From Methylomicrobium lacus LW14 (lineage in GTDB: Bacteria > Pseudomonadota > Gammaproteobacteria > Methylococcales > Methylomonadaceae): a stretch of DNA of 64,000 nt. The notes under the pieces were generated by a model. That model did no database searches. It was not told where the DNA came from and saw nothing but the letters and a program-made list of their open reading frames with translations. Both the position numbers and the translations under genes were made by a program. Below, piece after piece: positions 17,674-26,016 of this stretch (positions are counted from its first letter, which is position 1; every line of letters starts with the position of its first letter). The stretch lies in NCBI RefSeq assembly GCF_000527095.1, contig NZ_AZUN01000001.1, positions 3,175,501 to 3,239,500 of the forward strand, written 5' to 3'.

Positions 17674-18018
17674 TTACTGATTGGCGGCTTTAATGTGTGC
17701 AGAGGCCGCTTCAGCCGCTTTTACAGCGAGTTTTACATGCTCCTTGCCTTTCATTTTGCCATGGTCGATAGCCGTTTCCAGTGACTTTACCGCAGCTTCC
17801 AGATGCGTTTTAGATTCGCCGGTTGCGAGTTCAACGGCAACTTTAGCATGGGTCAAGGCTTCTTTTGCATGCGTGACCAAAATTGGATTGTGTTCGGCTT
17901 TTCCATATTGAATCGCCATATTGGTATGTTCCAGCGCCGCATCCGCATGCTCTTCGGCAAATACTGGAGCGCTTAAAAGACCCAATAAAGCGGCGCCGAT
18001 CAATGTAATTTTTTTCAT
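17674..18018 (-). CDS. SmbP-like small periplasmic metal-binding protein
   Basis: A 114-residue protein with a Sec signal peptide (MKKITLIGAALLGLLSAPVFA, cleavage before EEHADAALEH). The mature part is a string of helical repeats rich in His, Ala and Glu (AALEHTNMAIQYGKAEHNPI, HAKEALTHAKVAVE, HLEAAVKSLETAIDHGKMKG, HVKLAVKAAEAASAHIKAA). This matches the SmbP family first described in Nitrosomonas, small periplasmic proteins that bind copper and other divalent metals. A good ribosome site (AAGGGGACACT before ATG) and its own terminator make it a single-gene unit. Copper buffering or stress response is an inference. Confidence 0.82.
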   Translation of the reverse strand: MKKITLIGAALLGLLSAPVFAEEHADAALEHTNMAIQYGKAEHNPILVTHAKEALTHAKVAVELATGESKTHLEAAVKSLETAIDHGKMKGKEHVKLAVKAAEAASAHIKAANQ

Positions 18019-18407
18019 AGTGTCCCCTTGTTATTTATTAGTTACGGAGAACCCTGACCGTTTAAATAAACATTCGGACAAGATCGAGAAAATGCATAAT
18101 ATCACGTCAGGGAAGTGCATATTATTTAATTCCATTCGGAATAATAATAATTGACAAGTTTGATGGCATAGTGGTCAGTAAGTTCAAGATTTGATAATGC
18201 CATGAAGGCTATTTAGGGGATATCAATCAATTTCATTGGGCATAAAAAAACCGGGTTTCCCCGGTTTTTTGAGTTCATTGCTCGGCAAACCGGTCATTGT
18301 ATGCTCCTTTACCTGTCAAAACCAGGAACTTAATTCCAAAAGCCCTCGGCGGGCCGCCTTCGGGTCTAGGGAGAGGTGGAACTGCACGGAAAGTCAGCCG
18401 GTTGGCA
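18019..18407. other. Intergenic region with a bidirectional terminator
   Basis: About 390 bases holding the promoter of the SmbP-like gene (AT-rich part near 18020-18200) and the hairpin at 18245-18270. No gene is supported; the remaining 140 bases before the response regulator stop show no feature. Confidence 0.5.
18245..18270. terminator. Bidirectional terminator downstream of the response regulator
   Basis: Symmetric hairpin AAAAAACCGG-GTTTCC-CCGGTTTTTT, with a T run on either strand. It lies about 140 bases beyond the stop of the minus-strand response regulator gene and could end that operon. Confidence 0.8.
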
Positions 18408-19046
18408 TCAGAAAAACGTCAGGCCGTGACGGATGGCGTATTTGATTAAATCGGCAAGATTGTTGCAATTGAGCTTTTGCAAAATAATGCGCCGGTCGGT
18501 TTCGACGGTTAGCTCGGAAAGTTGCAACCGGTCTGCAATTTCGCTTGAGGTGAGGCCTTCGACCAAGAGTTTCATGACGTCGAATTCACGCCGGTCCAAG
18601 TTTGACACGTAGTCGGCCGCTTTGGCATGAACGGAATCGCCAGCCAATTCTGCGGCGATCTTTGGCGATAGATAGCGTTTATTAGCGGCTACCTGATGAA
18701 TGGCCTGCAATAAATGTTCACCCGCGGAGGCTTTGGCAACGTAGGCGGAAGCGCCCGCCGCTAATATTTCCAGCGTGTATTGGGGATTGCAAAACATCGA
18801 TAATGCGATCACCTTGATGGACGGATAATCGGCATGCAGGCGCCGCGTTGCCGCAATGCCGTCTATGTCCGGCATGCTGATATCGATGATCACCATGTCG
18901 GGCTGCAATTCGGCAACCCGTTGCAGTAACTCGCGGCCGTCGGCGGCTTCTCCTACAACGGCGATATCCGCTTCTTTTTCCAACAAGGCGCGCAAGGCTT
19001 CCCGCACCAACTGATGATCATCGGCCAGTATCAATCGTAAGCTCAT
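18408..19046 (-). CDS. NarL/FixJ-type response regulator
   Basis: A 212-residue two-component regulator. Receiver domain 1-120: acidic pair Asp9-Asp10, phospho-acceptor Asp55 in VIIDISMPDIDG, and Lys105 in YVAKAS. A LuxR-type helix-turn-helix follows (about 148-205): LDRREFDVMKLLVEGLTSSE, then IADRLQLSELTVETDRRIILQKL. The recognition helix reads SELTVETDRR where SxxTVxxH is usual, with Asp in place of His. It follows the histidine kinase gene after three bases and is the likely partner of that kinase. Target genes are unknown. Confidence 0.9.
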   Translation of the reverse strand: MSLRLILADDHQLVREALRALLEKEADIAVVGEAADGRELLQRVAELQPDMVIIDISMPDIDGIAATRRLHADYPSIKVIALSMFCNPQYTLEILAAGASAYVAKASAGEHLLQAIHQVAANKRYLSPKIAAELAGDSVHAKAADYVSNLDRREFDVMKLLVEGLTSSEIADRLQLSELTVETDRRIILQKLNCNNLADLIKYAIRHGLTFF

Positions 19047-19049
19047 CGG

Positions 19050-20282
19050 TTAAGCTCCTTCCCGTAGTTCACACTGGGGTAGGGGTATAGGCAAAACCAA
19101 CGTCACGTTGGCGCCTTCGCCGGGACCGGTGGCGATTGCTAAGCTGCCGCCCAGTTGATCGAGCTGGTCTTTGATGCTGAATAAACCAAAGCCATTAGCG
19201 TAGAGTCCGTTAGCCAATACCTGATTGTCGAAGCCTTTGCCTTTGTCGCGCACGGAAATCCTGATTTCGTTGCCGATTCGCCGGATTTCCACCTCCGCCA
19301 TTGTGACGTCGGCGTGTTTGATGGCGTTGATCAGTAATTCGCGCACCGCTCGATACAGAATGAGATTCCAACCTTGCGGTAACGGTTTTTCCAGTCCATC
19401 GTCAATAATGTGCACATCAAAACCGTACTGTTCCTTGAATTCCGCCGCCAATGCTTGGAGTGCGGCATACAAGCCGAAGTTATCGAGCATGGGGGGGCTC
19501 AGTTGAAACACCATTGCGTTCATTGACTTGAGCGTGCACTCCAATAGATGGCTAATTTCCTGGATTTTTTGCGTCTGGCTGTCGGTTATTTCGGTCATTG
19601 AGAACTGCGATAGCTTGATTTTGGCCACCGCAACCAACTGGCATAAATTATCGTGAAGTTCTTGGGCCAGATGATGCCGTTCGCGCGTTTCGACCACTCT
19701 CAGCTCGTTTGCTAATTCGCGCATTTTTTTGTCCATCTGTTTGCGCTGGCTAATATCGGTCATTATCGAGCGGCAAATGCCCCGCTCTGCCGATGCCACG
19801 CTGACCAACAAGATGTCGCGTGCCGAATTGTTAGCCTGTTCTATTTTAAATTCGTCGGTGACTTTGCCTTCTTCTCGGAACGTCTCGCGCAAATGCCAGC
19901 GCAATCGTTCTCTATTCGCGGAATTCAGATAGTCGATCAAGGGCCGGCCGACGATAACCGAGCGTACCCTGCTCAACATCGCGGCGCCGGTCAGGTTGAT
20001 TTCGAGAATTCGGCCGGATTGATTTAAAGTCATATAGCCGACCGGGGCGAAATCGTAGAGTTCGGTGTAACGTTCCAGCGCGGTTTCAAGTTGATCACGC
20101 CCGAGTCTAAGCTCTTCATTTTGCATTTCCAGTTCTATTTTGTGGACTTGCAATTCGTGCAGCAAGCGTTCGGTAACGTCCGTTGTGTCCGGCATCCGCG
20201 GCTTCTGTTCCGCCAGGAGTTGCTCGGCGCGCCGCCGCAATTCGGCGGCTTCTGTTTCAGATGGGGTGGATGTTGTGTTCAT
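19050..20282 (-). CDS. PAS-domain sensor histidine kinase (NarX/DegS-type, HisKA_3)
   Basis: The start is set at the ATG at 20282 (410 residues), which has GGAG eight bases upstream and overlaps the end of the CheB-CheR gene by 26 bases; a longer frame from 20354 has no ribosome site. N-terminal coiled coil, then a PAS domain (YDFAPVGYMTLNQSGRILEI onwards), then the HisKA_3 dimerisation helix with the phospho-acceptor His in HHLAQELHDNLCQLVAVAK, then an HATPase_c domain (LLINAIKHADVT, VRDKGKGFD, GFGLFSIKDQLDQLGGSL). There are no membrane segments, so it is cytoplasmic. It should phosphorylate the response regulator three bases downstream. Confidence 0.9.
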   Translation of the reverse strand: MNTTSTPSETEAAELRRRAEQLLAEQKPRMPDTTDVTERLLHELQVHKIELEMQNEELRLGRDQLETALERYTELYDFAPVGYMTLNQSGRILEINLTGAAMLSRVRSVIVGRPLIDYLNSANRERLRWHLRETFREEGKVTDEFKIEQANNSARDILLVSVASAERGICRSIMTDISQRKQMDKKMRELANELRVVETRERHHLAQELHDNLCQLVAVAKIKLSQFSMTEITDSQTQKIQEISHLLECTLKSMNAMVFQLSPPMLDNFGLYAALQALAAEFKEQYGFDVHIIDDGLEKPLPQGWNLILYRAVRELLINAIKHADVTMAEVEIRRIGNEIRISVRDKGKGFDNQVLANGLYANGFGLFSIKDQLDQLGGSLAIATGPGEGANVTLVLPIPLPQCELREGA

Positions 20283-22827
20283 TTGGTTTTCTCCGCAGCT
20301 CCGCTTCCATCTTCTTGGTTTCGGTGAAGTCGATAAAGGTGATGACCACTCCATCGATCACGTTGTCTTGGGTACGATACGGCATGATACGCACTTTATA
20401 CCAGCGGCCATCGCGCGTGGTGATTTGTTTTTGGGTAAACACCAACGTTCTTAGCACTTCCTGGGCATCGTGATGCAGTTGCGGATAGTCCAGATCGGTG
20501 GCGATATCGGACAAAGGCCGCCCGATATCGCCTGCGATCAGCTTGAACAGATGGGTGGCGTGGTTGGTAAAGCGCCGGATATGGAGTGCGTTATCCAGAA
20601 ACACCGTCGCGATTTCCATGCTGTTCAGCAGATTGTTCATGTCGTTGTTGACTCTCGACAATTCGTCCACCTTGGATTGCAATTCGGTATTGACGGTTTG
20701 CAATTCCTCGTTCATCGACTGCATCTCTTCCTTGGATGTCATCAGTTCTTCGTTAGTCGACTGCAATTCTTCATTGGTGGATTGCAGTTCTTCGTTGGAC
20801 GATTTAAGTTCTTCCTGCGAGGTTTGCATTTCTTCACGCAGGGTCTGAAGTTCTTCGCGCGCTTGATGTAGTTCCGCCAGCAACGGCTCATTTTCAGTTT
20901 GCTGTTTGCGGGTCGATGATTTGCCCGCTTTTTGCACCTCGGTGAATACCACGGCCAGCATACCGCGCAATGCCTCCGGCTTGTCGATTGCTTGAATGGT
21001 CAGATTGACGGCTTGCTTGCCGCCGTTGGAGCCAATCGTAACGCCGGACACGTGCACGGTTTCCGGTTGCCTCAGCACTTTCTTCAGCCCCATGGCCAGT
21101 CCGTGGCGCAAGCCCTCGCGGGCCATCGCATGGATGTTCCAGTTGGCTTTGCCAGCCGCGGGCTCCAGGTATTTTCCGGTACGGCCGCTGATGTAGAGGA
21201 TATCGCCATCGGCATTGATCAGCACCGCCGCCGGCGCGAAATTCTCCAGCAAAAATTGCTCCACCAACGTTTGCAGATTAGCCGGCGGGCCGATGACCTT
21301 GGATTCTTTCCTGGCGGCCGCCGTTATGGCAACGTCTTTCTTGGGGAAATCGACTTCCACGACCGGCAACGACTTGTCGGTGCGCAGGTAGATCCGCGAC
21401 TGGTTATCGATAGGCGTGAACAGATCGGTAAAACCGCCGACGGATTCGGCATTACCGAGCAACAGGCAACCCCGGCGAACCAGCGCATAGTGGAACAAGG
21501 GCAGCAGTTTTTTCTGCAGCTCAGGACCGAGATAGATGAGCAGATTACGGCAGCAGAGAATATCCAGCTTGGTGAACGGCGGATCGGTGATGATATTCTG
21601 CGGCGCAAAAATCACCGTCTCGCGGATTTCCTTGTTGACCTGGTAACCGTTTTCTTCGCAGACAAAAAAGCGGGTCAGTCGTTCCGGTGAAACATCGACC
21701 GCGATGTTGCCGGGGTAACTCCCTTTTCGGGCTTGATCGATCGCATTCTCATCGAGGTCGGTGGCAAAAATTTGCAGCGTGAAACGGCCTTGGAGTTTGA
21801 GTTGCTGCAGCGTTTCCTTGAACACGATCGCCAGGGTATAGGCTTCCTCCCCGGTGGAACAGGCCGGCACCCAGGCGCGGAGATCCTTACCGCCCGGATA
21901 AGCCGCCAATAGCGCCGGAATGGCAGCGGTTTTCATGTGTTCCCAAACCGAAGGATCGCGGAAGAAACTGGTGACGCCGATCAATAATTCCTTGAACAGC
22001 AGGTCCAGTTCCTGTGGGTTTTCGCGTAAATAGCGCGCATAGACGCGCATGTCGTCGATTTGATGCAGCCCCATGCGCCGTTCGACGCGGCGCAGTATGG
22101 TGTTTTTCTTATAGAGCGCAAAATCATTACCGGTACGGACGCGAAGCAGAGTGACAACTTCTTCCAGCGCACTTCGCGGTTTGGGTTCGAGAATCGGCTC
22201 GGCCTCGCTATGATCAACACAAGGCAGGTGCCGGAGATAAGAGACTATCTTGTCCGGCAGTTCTTCCGCCGGCGCGATGATGTCGGCCAAGCCTTTATCG
22301 ATGGCGCTGCGCGGCATGCCGTCAAATTGGGCGGATGCGGGGGTCTGTACCAGCACCAGACCGGCCTTTTCCTTGATCGCGCGCAGTCCCAGTGTGCCGT
22401 CGGAACCCATGCCCGAAAGAATGACGCCGATGGCGCGTTCGTGCTGATCCTCGGCCAAGGCGCGAAAAAAGTAATCGATCGGCAGACGCAGGCCGCGCGG
22501 CGCTACCGGGTCGAGCAGGTGCAACGCGCCGTGCAGGATCGACAAATCTTTGTTCGGCGGAATCACATACACGCAATCGGCCTCCACTGGCATGTGCTCG
22601 ACGGCCTGCGCCACTTTCATCTTGGTGATACGCTGCAAGAGTTCGGGCATCAAGCCCTTGTAGTTGGGATCGAGGTGCTGGATCACAACGAACGCCATGC
22701 CGCTGTGGTCGGGCACGTGCGACAGAAACTGCTCCAGCGCTTCCAGTCCGCCCGCCGAGGCGCCGATACCGACGATGGGATGCGGACTTTCGGCAGGAAC
22801 ATTTTTTTCGTGCGCCGAATCGTTCAT
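20257..22827 (-). CDS. CheB-CheR-PAS hybrid chemotaxis-type signalling protein
   Basis: An 856-residue fusion. CheB methylesterase domain (about 15-200) with Ser24 in GIGASAGG, His51 in IQHLDP and Asp143 in SGMGSDG, so the triad is complete, but no receiver domain precedes it. CheR methyltransferase (about 220-490) with RVERRM, GVTSFFRDPSVWE, WVPACSTGEEAYTLAI, FATDLDENAI and DILCCRNLLIYL. A PAS-like domain (about 520-640), a long coiled coil of repeated STNEELQ heptads (about 650-720) and a final PAS domain follow. Such hybrids regulate sensor kinases rather than classical chemotaxis. Translational overlap with the downstream kinase suggests they work together. Confidence 0.92.
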   Translation of the reverse strand: MNDSAHEKNVPAESPHPIVGIGASAGGLEALEQFLSHVPDHSGMAFVVIQHLDPNYKGLMPELLQRITKMKVAQAVEHMPVEADCVYVIPPNKDLSILHGALHLLDPVAPRGLRLPIDYFFRALAEDQHERAIGVILSGMGSDGTLGLRAIKEKAGLVLVQTPASAQFDGMPRSAIDKGLADIIAPAEELPDKIVSYLRHLPCVDHSEAEPILEPKPRSALEEVVTLLRVRTGNDFALYKKNTILRRVERRMGLHQIDDMRVYARYLRENPQELDLLFKELLIGVTSFFRDPSVWEHMKTAAIPALLAAYPGGKDLRAWVPACSTGEEAYTLAIVFKETLQQLKLQGRFTLQIFATDLDENAIDQARKGSYPGNIAVDVSPERLTRFFVCEENGYQVNKEIRETVIFAPQNIITDPPFTKLDILCCRNLLIYLGPELQKKLLPLFHYALVRRGCLLLGNAESVGGFTDLFTPIDNQSRIYLRTDKSLPVVEVDFPKKDVAITAAARKESKVIGPPANLQTLVEQFLLENFAPAAVLINADGDILYISGRTGKYLEPAAGKANWNIHAMAREGLRHGLAMGLKKVLRQPETVHVSGVTIGSNGGKQAVNLTIQAIDKPEALRGMLAVVFTEVQKAGKSSTRKQQTENEPLLAELHQAREELQTLREEMQTSQEELKSSNEELQSTNEELQSTNEELMTSKEEMQSMNEELQTVNTELQSKVDELSRVNNDMNNLLNSMEIATVFLDNALHIRRFTNHATHLFKLIAGDIGRPLSDIATDLDYPQLHHDAQEVLRTLVFTQKQITTRDGRWYKVRIMPYRTQDNVIDGVVITFIDFTETKKMEAELRRKPNEHNIHPI

Positions 22828-23039
22828 GTCGCCTGGGCTCCCGGGTGTCGATTTTTAGGATAATCAGGGTGCGGTTGGAGTTGGCGGGATTTACTCATGC
22901 TTTAGCTCATAAAAACAGTGCCGAAAATTCAAATTCCAAACAAATAGCGGCATGACGGTACAAGCTCCGGCTAAATTCGATATGCCGTCAGGCTTGACGG
23001 CATCATATCACTGTATCTGATTGCGCTTCGGTGGGCAAT

Positions 23040-23056
23040 AAAAAACCCGCTAAGCC
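23040..23056. repeat. Candidate attL core
   Basis: AAAAAACCCGCTAAGCC, identical to 28649-28665. To its right the sequence diverges from the terminator at once (GGACGGCTTGCG against AGGAAACTTGCG). The same terminator style occurs at 55140, so chance similarity of terminators is an alternative. Confidence 0.5.
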
Positions 23057-23061
23057 GGACG

Positions 23062-23304
23062 GCTTGCGAGAGAGTCGCCAAACTCAAGAAAGGCGACGCC
23101 GTGAGCGTGGCCGGAGCCTTGAAGCCGTCCGAGTGGACAGACAAGGCCACGGGCGAAATGAAGCGCGGCTTGAACATCACCGTATCGGCGGCGCTGTCGG
23201 CCTATGACGTGAAAAAACGGCGCGGCAACACTGGGAGCGCCGAGAGTCGCCGTGAGCCTGACTACAGCGAGCATCCGCCTTACAATGATCCGGTTTTGTT
23301 TTGA
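23062..23304 (+). pseudogene. 5'-truncated single-stranded DNA-binding protein remnant
   Basis: An open frame without a start: ACERVAKLKKGDAVSVAG, then LKPSEWTDKATGEMKRGLNI and VSAALSAYDVKKRR, ending in a polar tail and TGA at 23304. This is the second half of a phage/plasmid-type OB-fold ssb-like protein (the strand with KGD.V.V.G.L and the W.D..TGE..GL turn). The N-terminal half is missing, because the frame meets the candidate attL repeat and a stop just upstream. A GTG at 23101 could start a 67-residue product, without a good ribosome site. Truncation at the element boundary suggests loss by an earlier recombination. Confidence 0.6.
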
Positions 23305-23607
23305 TGGGATAGCAAGGTTTTAGCAAGGGTTGAATGGTTAGGTTTTGGCTAGGGTTACATGCTGGGGAATTTATCGTATCTGAAACGGATAATAATAGAT
23401 TTTGCCTAGCCCTGACGCAATGCCGGCGCAGTCGTGAGTCGTGGGGACCGCGATCAAGCCGCGCGGCATCGATGGCCGGATCAGCCGAAAAAATTGGGGG
23501 CAGCCCTGAGCAGATGGGGGTACTTTTTGGGGTATATTTCAAAACTCAAATCACGAAACCATTGTCATAAGCTGATTACAGACAATCGTTCGATTGTCTC
23601 TCCCGCA
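23305..23607. other. Non-coding left end of the element with integrase-type boxes
   Basis: No gene is supported. It contains GGGGGTA (23516-23522) and GGGGTA (23529-23534), the same heptamer found six times beside the integrase gene at the other end. These may be arm-type binding sites for the integrase or the AlpA-like factor. Confidence 0.5.
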
Positions 23608-24135
23608 TCAATCATTGGGGTAGTCCTCGCCCTCGACGGGCTTAATATTTGTGGCGTCTGGGTACTGCTCCCGGACTTCGGCCAGTGTCAGGCGTGGCAT
23701 TGAGCACGAATAAAACTGTGTGCCGTCCTGCCGGGTCACAAGAAACTTGAAGTATCGGCCCTCGGCATTGCGCGCGGCTTCGCTGCTGGCGCTCGATAGG
23801 TGTTTGCCGCACTGGTGGACGGTATCAGACCACCAACACGCGCCGAACGGCATAACCTCGGCCCTGCATGTACCAGCGCCGCCGCCGTGGGCGTGGTAGC
23901 TCTCAAAGTGAATACAGGTCTTGCAGGTGATGGAGTGATTTGTTTTCGGCTCGGCTGCTGGTGCTGCGACATTGGTATCATTGGCGGCCAAGGCTTGAAT
24001 AATCTCTGTCTTGTGCTCCTTCAAAAACTCCAATTGTTGCGGGGTCAGGGAATTAAACGGGGTGATCCCGATATTGCCGTTATCCTTGAGCCAGACATCG
24101 AACCCCGCGCTTTTGATTCTTGCCAACGCGTTCAT
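23608..24135 (-). CDS. Element-encoded protein with TubC-like N-terminus and Cys-rich centre
   Basis: A 175-residue protein. The N-terminal 50 residues (IKSAGFDVWLKDNGNIGITP, LTPQQLEFLKEHKTEIIQAL) resemble the TubC-type docking domain that precedes many mobile-element primase and replication proteins. After an Ala/Pro linker comes a Cys/His-rich stretch: CKTCIHFESYHAHGGGAGTC, then CWWSDTVHQCGKH, with five Cys and several His that could bind zinc. The C-terminal part has no recognised motif. It follows the ATPase gene after 12 bases on the minus strand and is the last gene of the element's replication cluster. Function unknown. Confidence 0.7.
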   Translation of the reverse strand: MNALARIKSAGFDVWLKDNGNIGITPFNSLTPQQLEFLKEHKTEIIQALAANDTNVAAPAAEPKTNHSITCKTCIHFESYHAHGGGAGTCRAEVMPFGACWWSDTVHQCGKHLSSASSEAARNAEGRYFKFLVTRQDGTQFYSCSMPRLTLAEVREQYPDATNIKPVEGEDYPND

Positions 24136-24147
24136 ATTTCGCTCTCA

Positions 24148-26016
24148 TCAGCAAATGCCGCCGAATTTAGGCGCTGTGCATTTCCCCCTGGAGTAGATAA
24201 GTTTGAAACGACATTGCCAATGTTGCCAATGTTGCCAGCTTTCAGAATCGTGACGAGCAAACCTCTTTCGCCGTCGATCCGCCGCAAGTGCTGGCGACTG
24301 CCGCTTAAGCGCATCGCCCAAACCGCGCGGCGATTTCGGCCAGCCGTCCGTATCATGGCGGTGAGCGGCTAAGGTATCGAGCAGCTTTTTCATTGTGCCG
24401 CGAAAAACTACGGGAGACAGCCCCTTATGTGCGTCAACAATTTCCAGGACGGCCACGGCAACCGGGCTTGATTCCATCGCCCGCGCTACCGATTCCTGCC
24501 TATTTGCCTTGAATAGTGCGTCAAATGTGCCGGGTTGGTGCCCTTGCGCCTGCATCATCGCCTCGCCCATGCGTGTGAAGTCGGCCATTCTCGGCGGCTT
24601 GGTGAGTGTGACTCTCGGCAATTGGGCCAAGGTTTTAACCAACAAGTCCAGCAAAGCGCCGAAAATGCGCGGCCTCGCGTTCTCCCATGCGGCGTTGATT
24701 TCGGATTCTTCGCGGTAGTCGATCTGTTTCAACTCGACGTTGATAACTCGGTCGGTCAGGTCTTGCGCCGTGACGACCACGGGAATCGAGTTGATAATCA
24801 CGGGCCGCTTGACCTCGATAATCGTTTCCTCCGCATTGGTGTGCAGCGTCCGTGATGCAAAGCCGCCGCCAGTCGCAAGCGTACACAGTGCGTCTTGCTG
24901 CTGCGGTGTCAGTCGTGAAATATTTTCGAAAGAAACCACCCAATTGACGCCTGCGCTTATGTAAATATCTTCCGTGGTTTTGGGCGCGGCGCGTAGATTT
25001 ACTTTGTTGGGGTCGATTAAATCCCTGATTCGATTATGTGTTGATGACTTGGCGGAACCTTGTAAACCGTTAAACGCCAGAACAGGGAATGGCGTATTAG
25101 GCCGGAACGCCTCCAGCATCCACGCCAGCACTAAAGGCCGGTCATTCTTCTGGATGTTGGCAAATTGCCATAATTCATCGATATTGCCGCCTGGATGCGG
25201 AATCGGTAAAGCCTGCATCGATGCCGGTTTCCAGAATTTGACAGGGGATTTTTGCATAACGCGCCAGCCGGTCGGCTGAACATCAACAACCCGCCATTGG
25301 TCATCGCCAAGGAAAATTACAAGCCCGTCCTGATACTGCGCGGCCCTCAAGTAAACCGGCTGTTTTTGGCCGTCATGCTTGGCTATGCCGGACAGCGCGA
25401 ATCCCGCCTGCTTTATCGCCGGTTCACTGGCTGACATGCCAGGGCTTCCAGGTCCCGCGGTGCTTGTGTAGTAGGCGTATGAAAGCCACTCGATAAAGCC
25501 TTTCGTGCCGATCTGCAAAACTTGCTCGACGCCGCCCTCATCGATTGCGATAAACTTCGCGTCCGATTGCTCATCATAGAAAAGCTCGCCGCAGCCCATC
25601 GCCAGCTCGATTAATTCGGCTGCGACTGAATCCGGCCCGCTGCCTTCCCTTGGCGGACGAGTGGCCGCGTCTATGTCATCCAACAGAACGCCTTTTGGCT
25701 TAGCATCTTTTATCTTGCACCGAACAGCAAACCACTCAGCCGCCGAATTCTCGCGAATAAAACGAACTGCGTCATTAAATTCCTGTGCAGCTAATGCGCC
25801 GGGGTCGCCAGCGCAACCAGCCAACACATTATCAATAACCCTCAGAGCGTTTTGCATTGCCTCGGCTTTTGCGTCGATAGCACCGTCAAGGTCGAAGGTG
25901 GCAACATTGGTAACATTGGCAACATTGTTTTGATGATTTTTGTCTGGGGGAGAAAAGCTTAGCGGCTCAATCTCTGTTGATTTCCCCGTTTCGATGTCTT
26001 TGGGGTGGGTATTCAT
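24148..26016 (-). CDS. Mobile-element ATPase, probable replication helicase-like protein
   Basis: A 622-residue protein. After an N-terminal Asn/Val repeat (NNVANVTNVATFD) and a mixed region comes a P-loop of unusual form, FNGLQGSAKSSTHNRI (about 330-345), with WVVSFENIS as a possible Walker B strand and a following LTPQQQDALCTLATGGGFAS block. This is the layout of the ATPases that accompany toprim primases in satellite-type elements. The start overlaps the end of the primase gene by four bases. The last 30 residues (KRFARHDSESWQHWQHWQ) look out of frame; the +1 frame reads RRIDGERGLLVTI, which would fit a normal ending, so a C-terminal frameshift is likely. Helicase activity is inferred from context. 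Confidence 0.75.
   Translation of the reverse strand: MNTHPKDIETGKSTEIEPLSFSPPDKNHQNNVANVTNVATFDLDGAIDAKAEAMQNALRVIDNVLAGCAGDPGALAAQEFNDAVRFIRENSAAEWFAVRCKIKDAKPKGVLLDDIDAATRPPREGSGPDSVAAELIELAMGCGELFYDEQSDAKFIAIDEGGVEQVLQIGTKGFIEWLSYAYYTSTAGPGSPGMSASEPAIKQAGFALSGIAKHDGQKQPVYLRAAQYQDGLVIFLGDDQWRVVDVQPTGWRVMQKSPVKFWKPASMQALPIPHPGGNIDELWQFANIQKNDRPLVLAWMLEAFRPNTPFPVLAFNGLQGSAKSSTHNRIRDLIDPNKVNLRAAPKTTEDIYISAGVNWVVSFENISRLTPQQQDALCTLATGGGFASRTLHTNAEETIIEVKRPVIINSIPVVVTAQDLTDRVINVELKQIDYREESEINAAWENARPRIFGALLDLLVKTLAQLPRVTLTKPPRMADFTRMGEAMMQAQGHQPGTFDALFKANRQESVARAMESSPVAVAVLEIVDAHKGLSPVVFRGTMKKLLDTLAAHRHDTDGWPKSPRGLGDALKRQSPALAADRRRKRFARHDSESWQHWQHWQCRFKLIYSRGKCTAPKFGGIC

Noticed and set aside
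22828..23039. CRISPR array or other repeat array between the signalling operon and the element
   Set aside because: No regularly spaced repeats are present here or elsewhere in the window.
23062..23304. Functional ssb gene
   Set aside because: The N-terminal half of the OB fold is missing and there is a stop just upstream.
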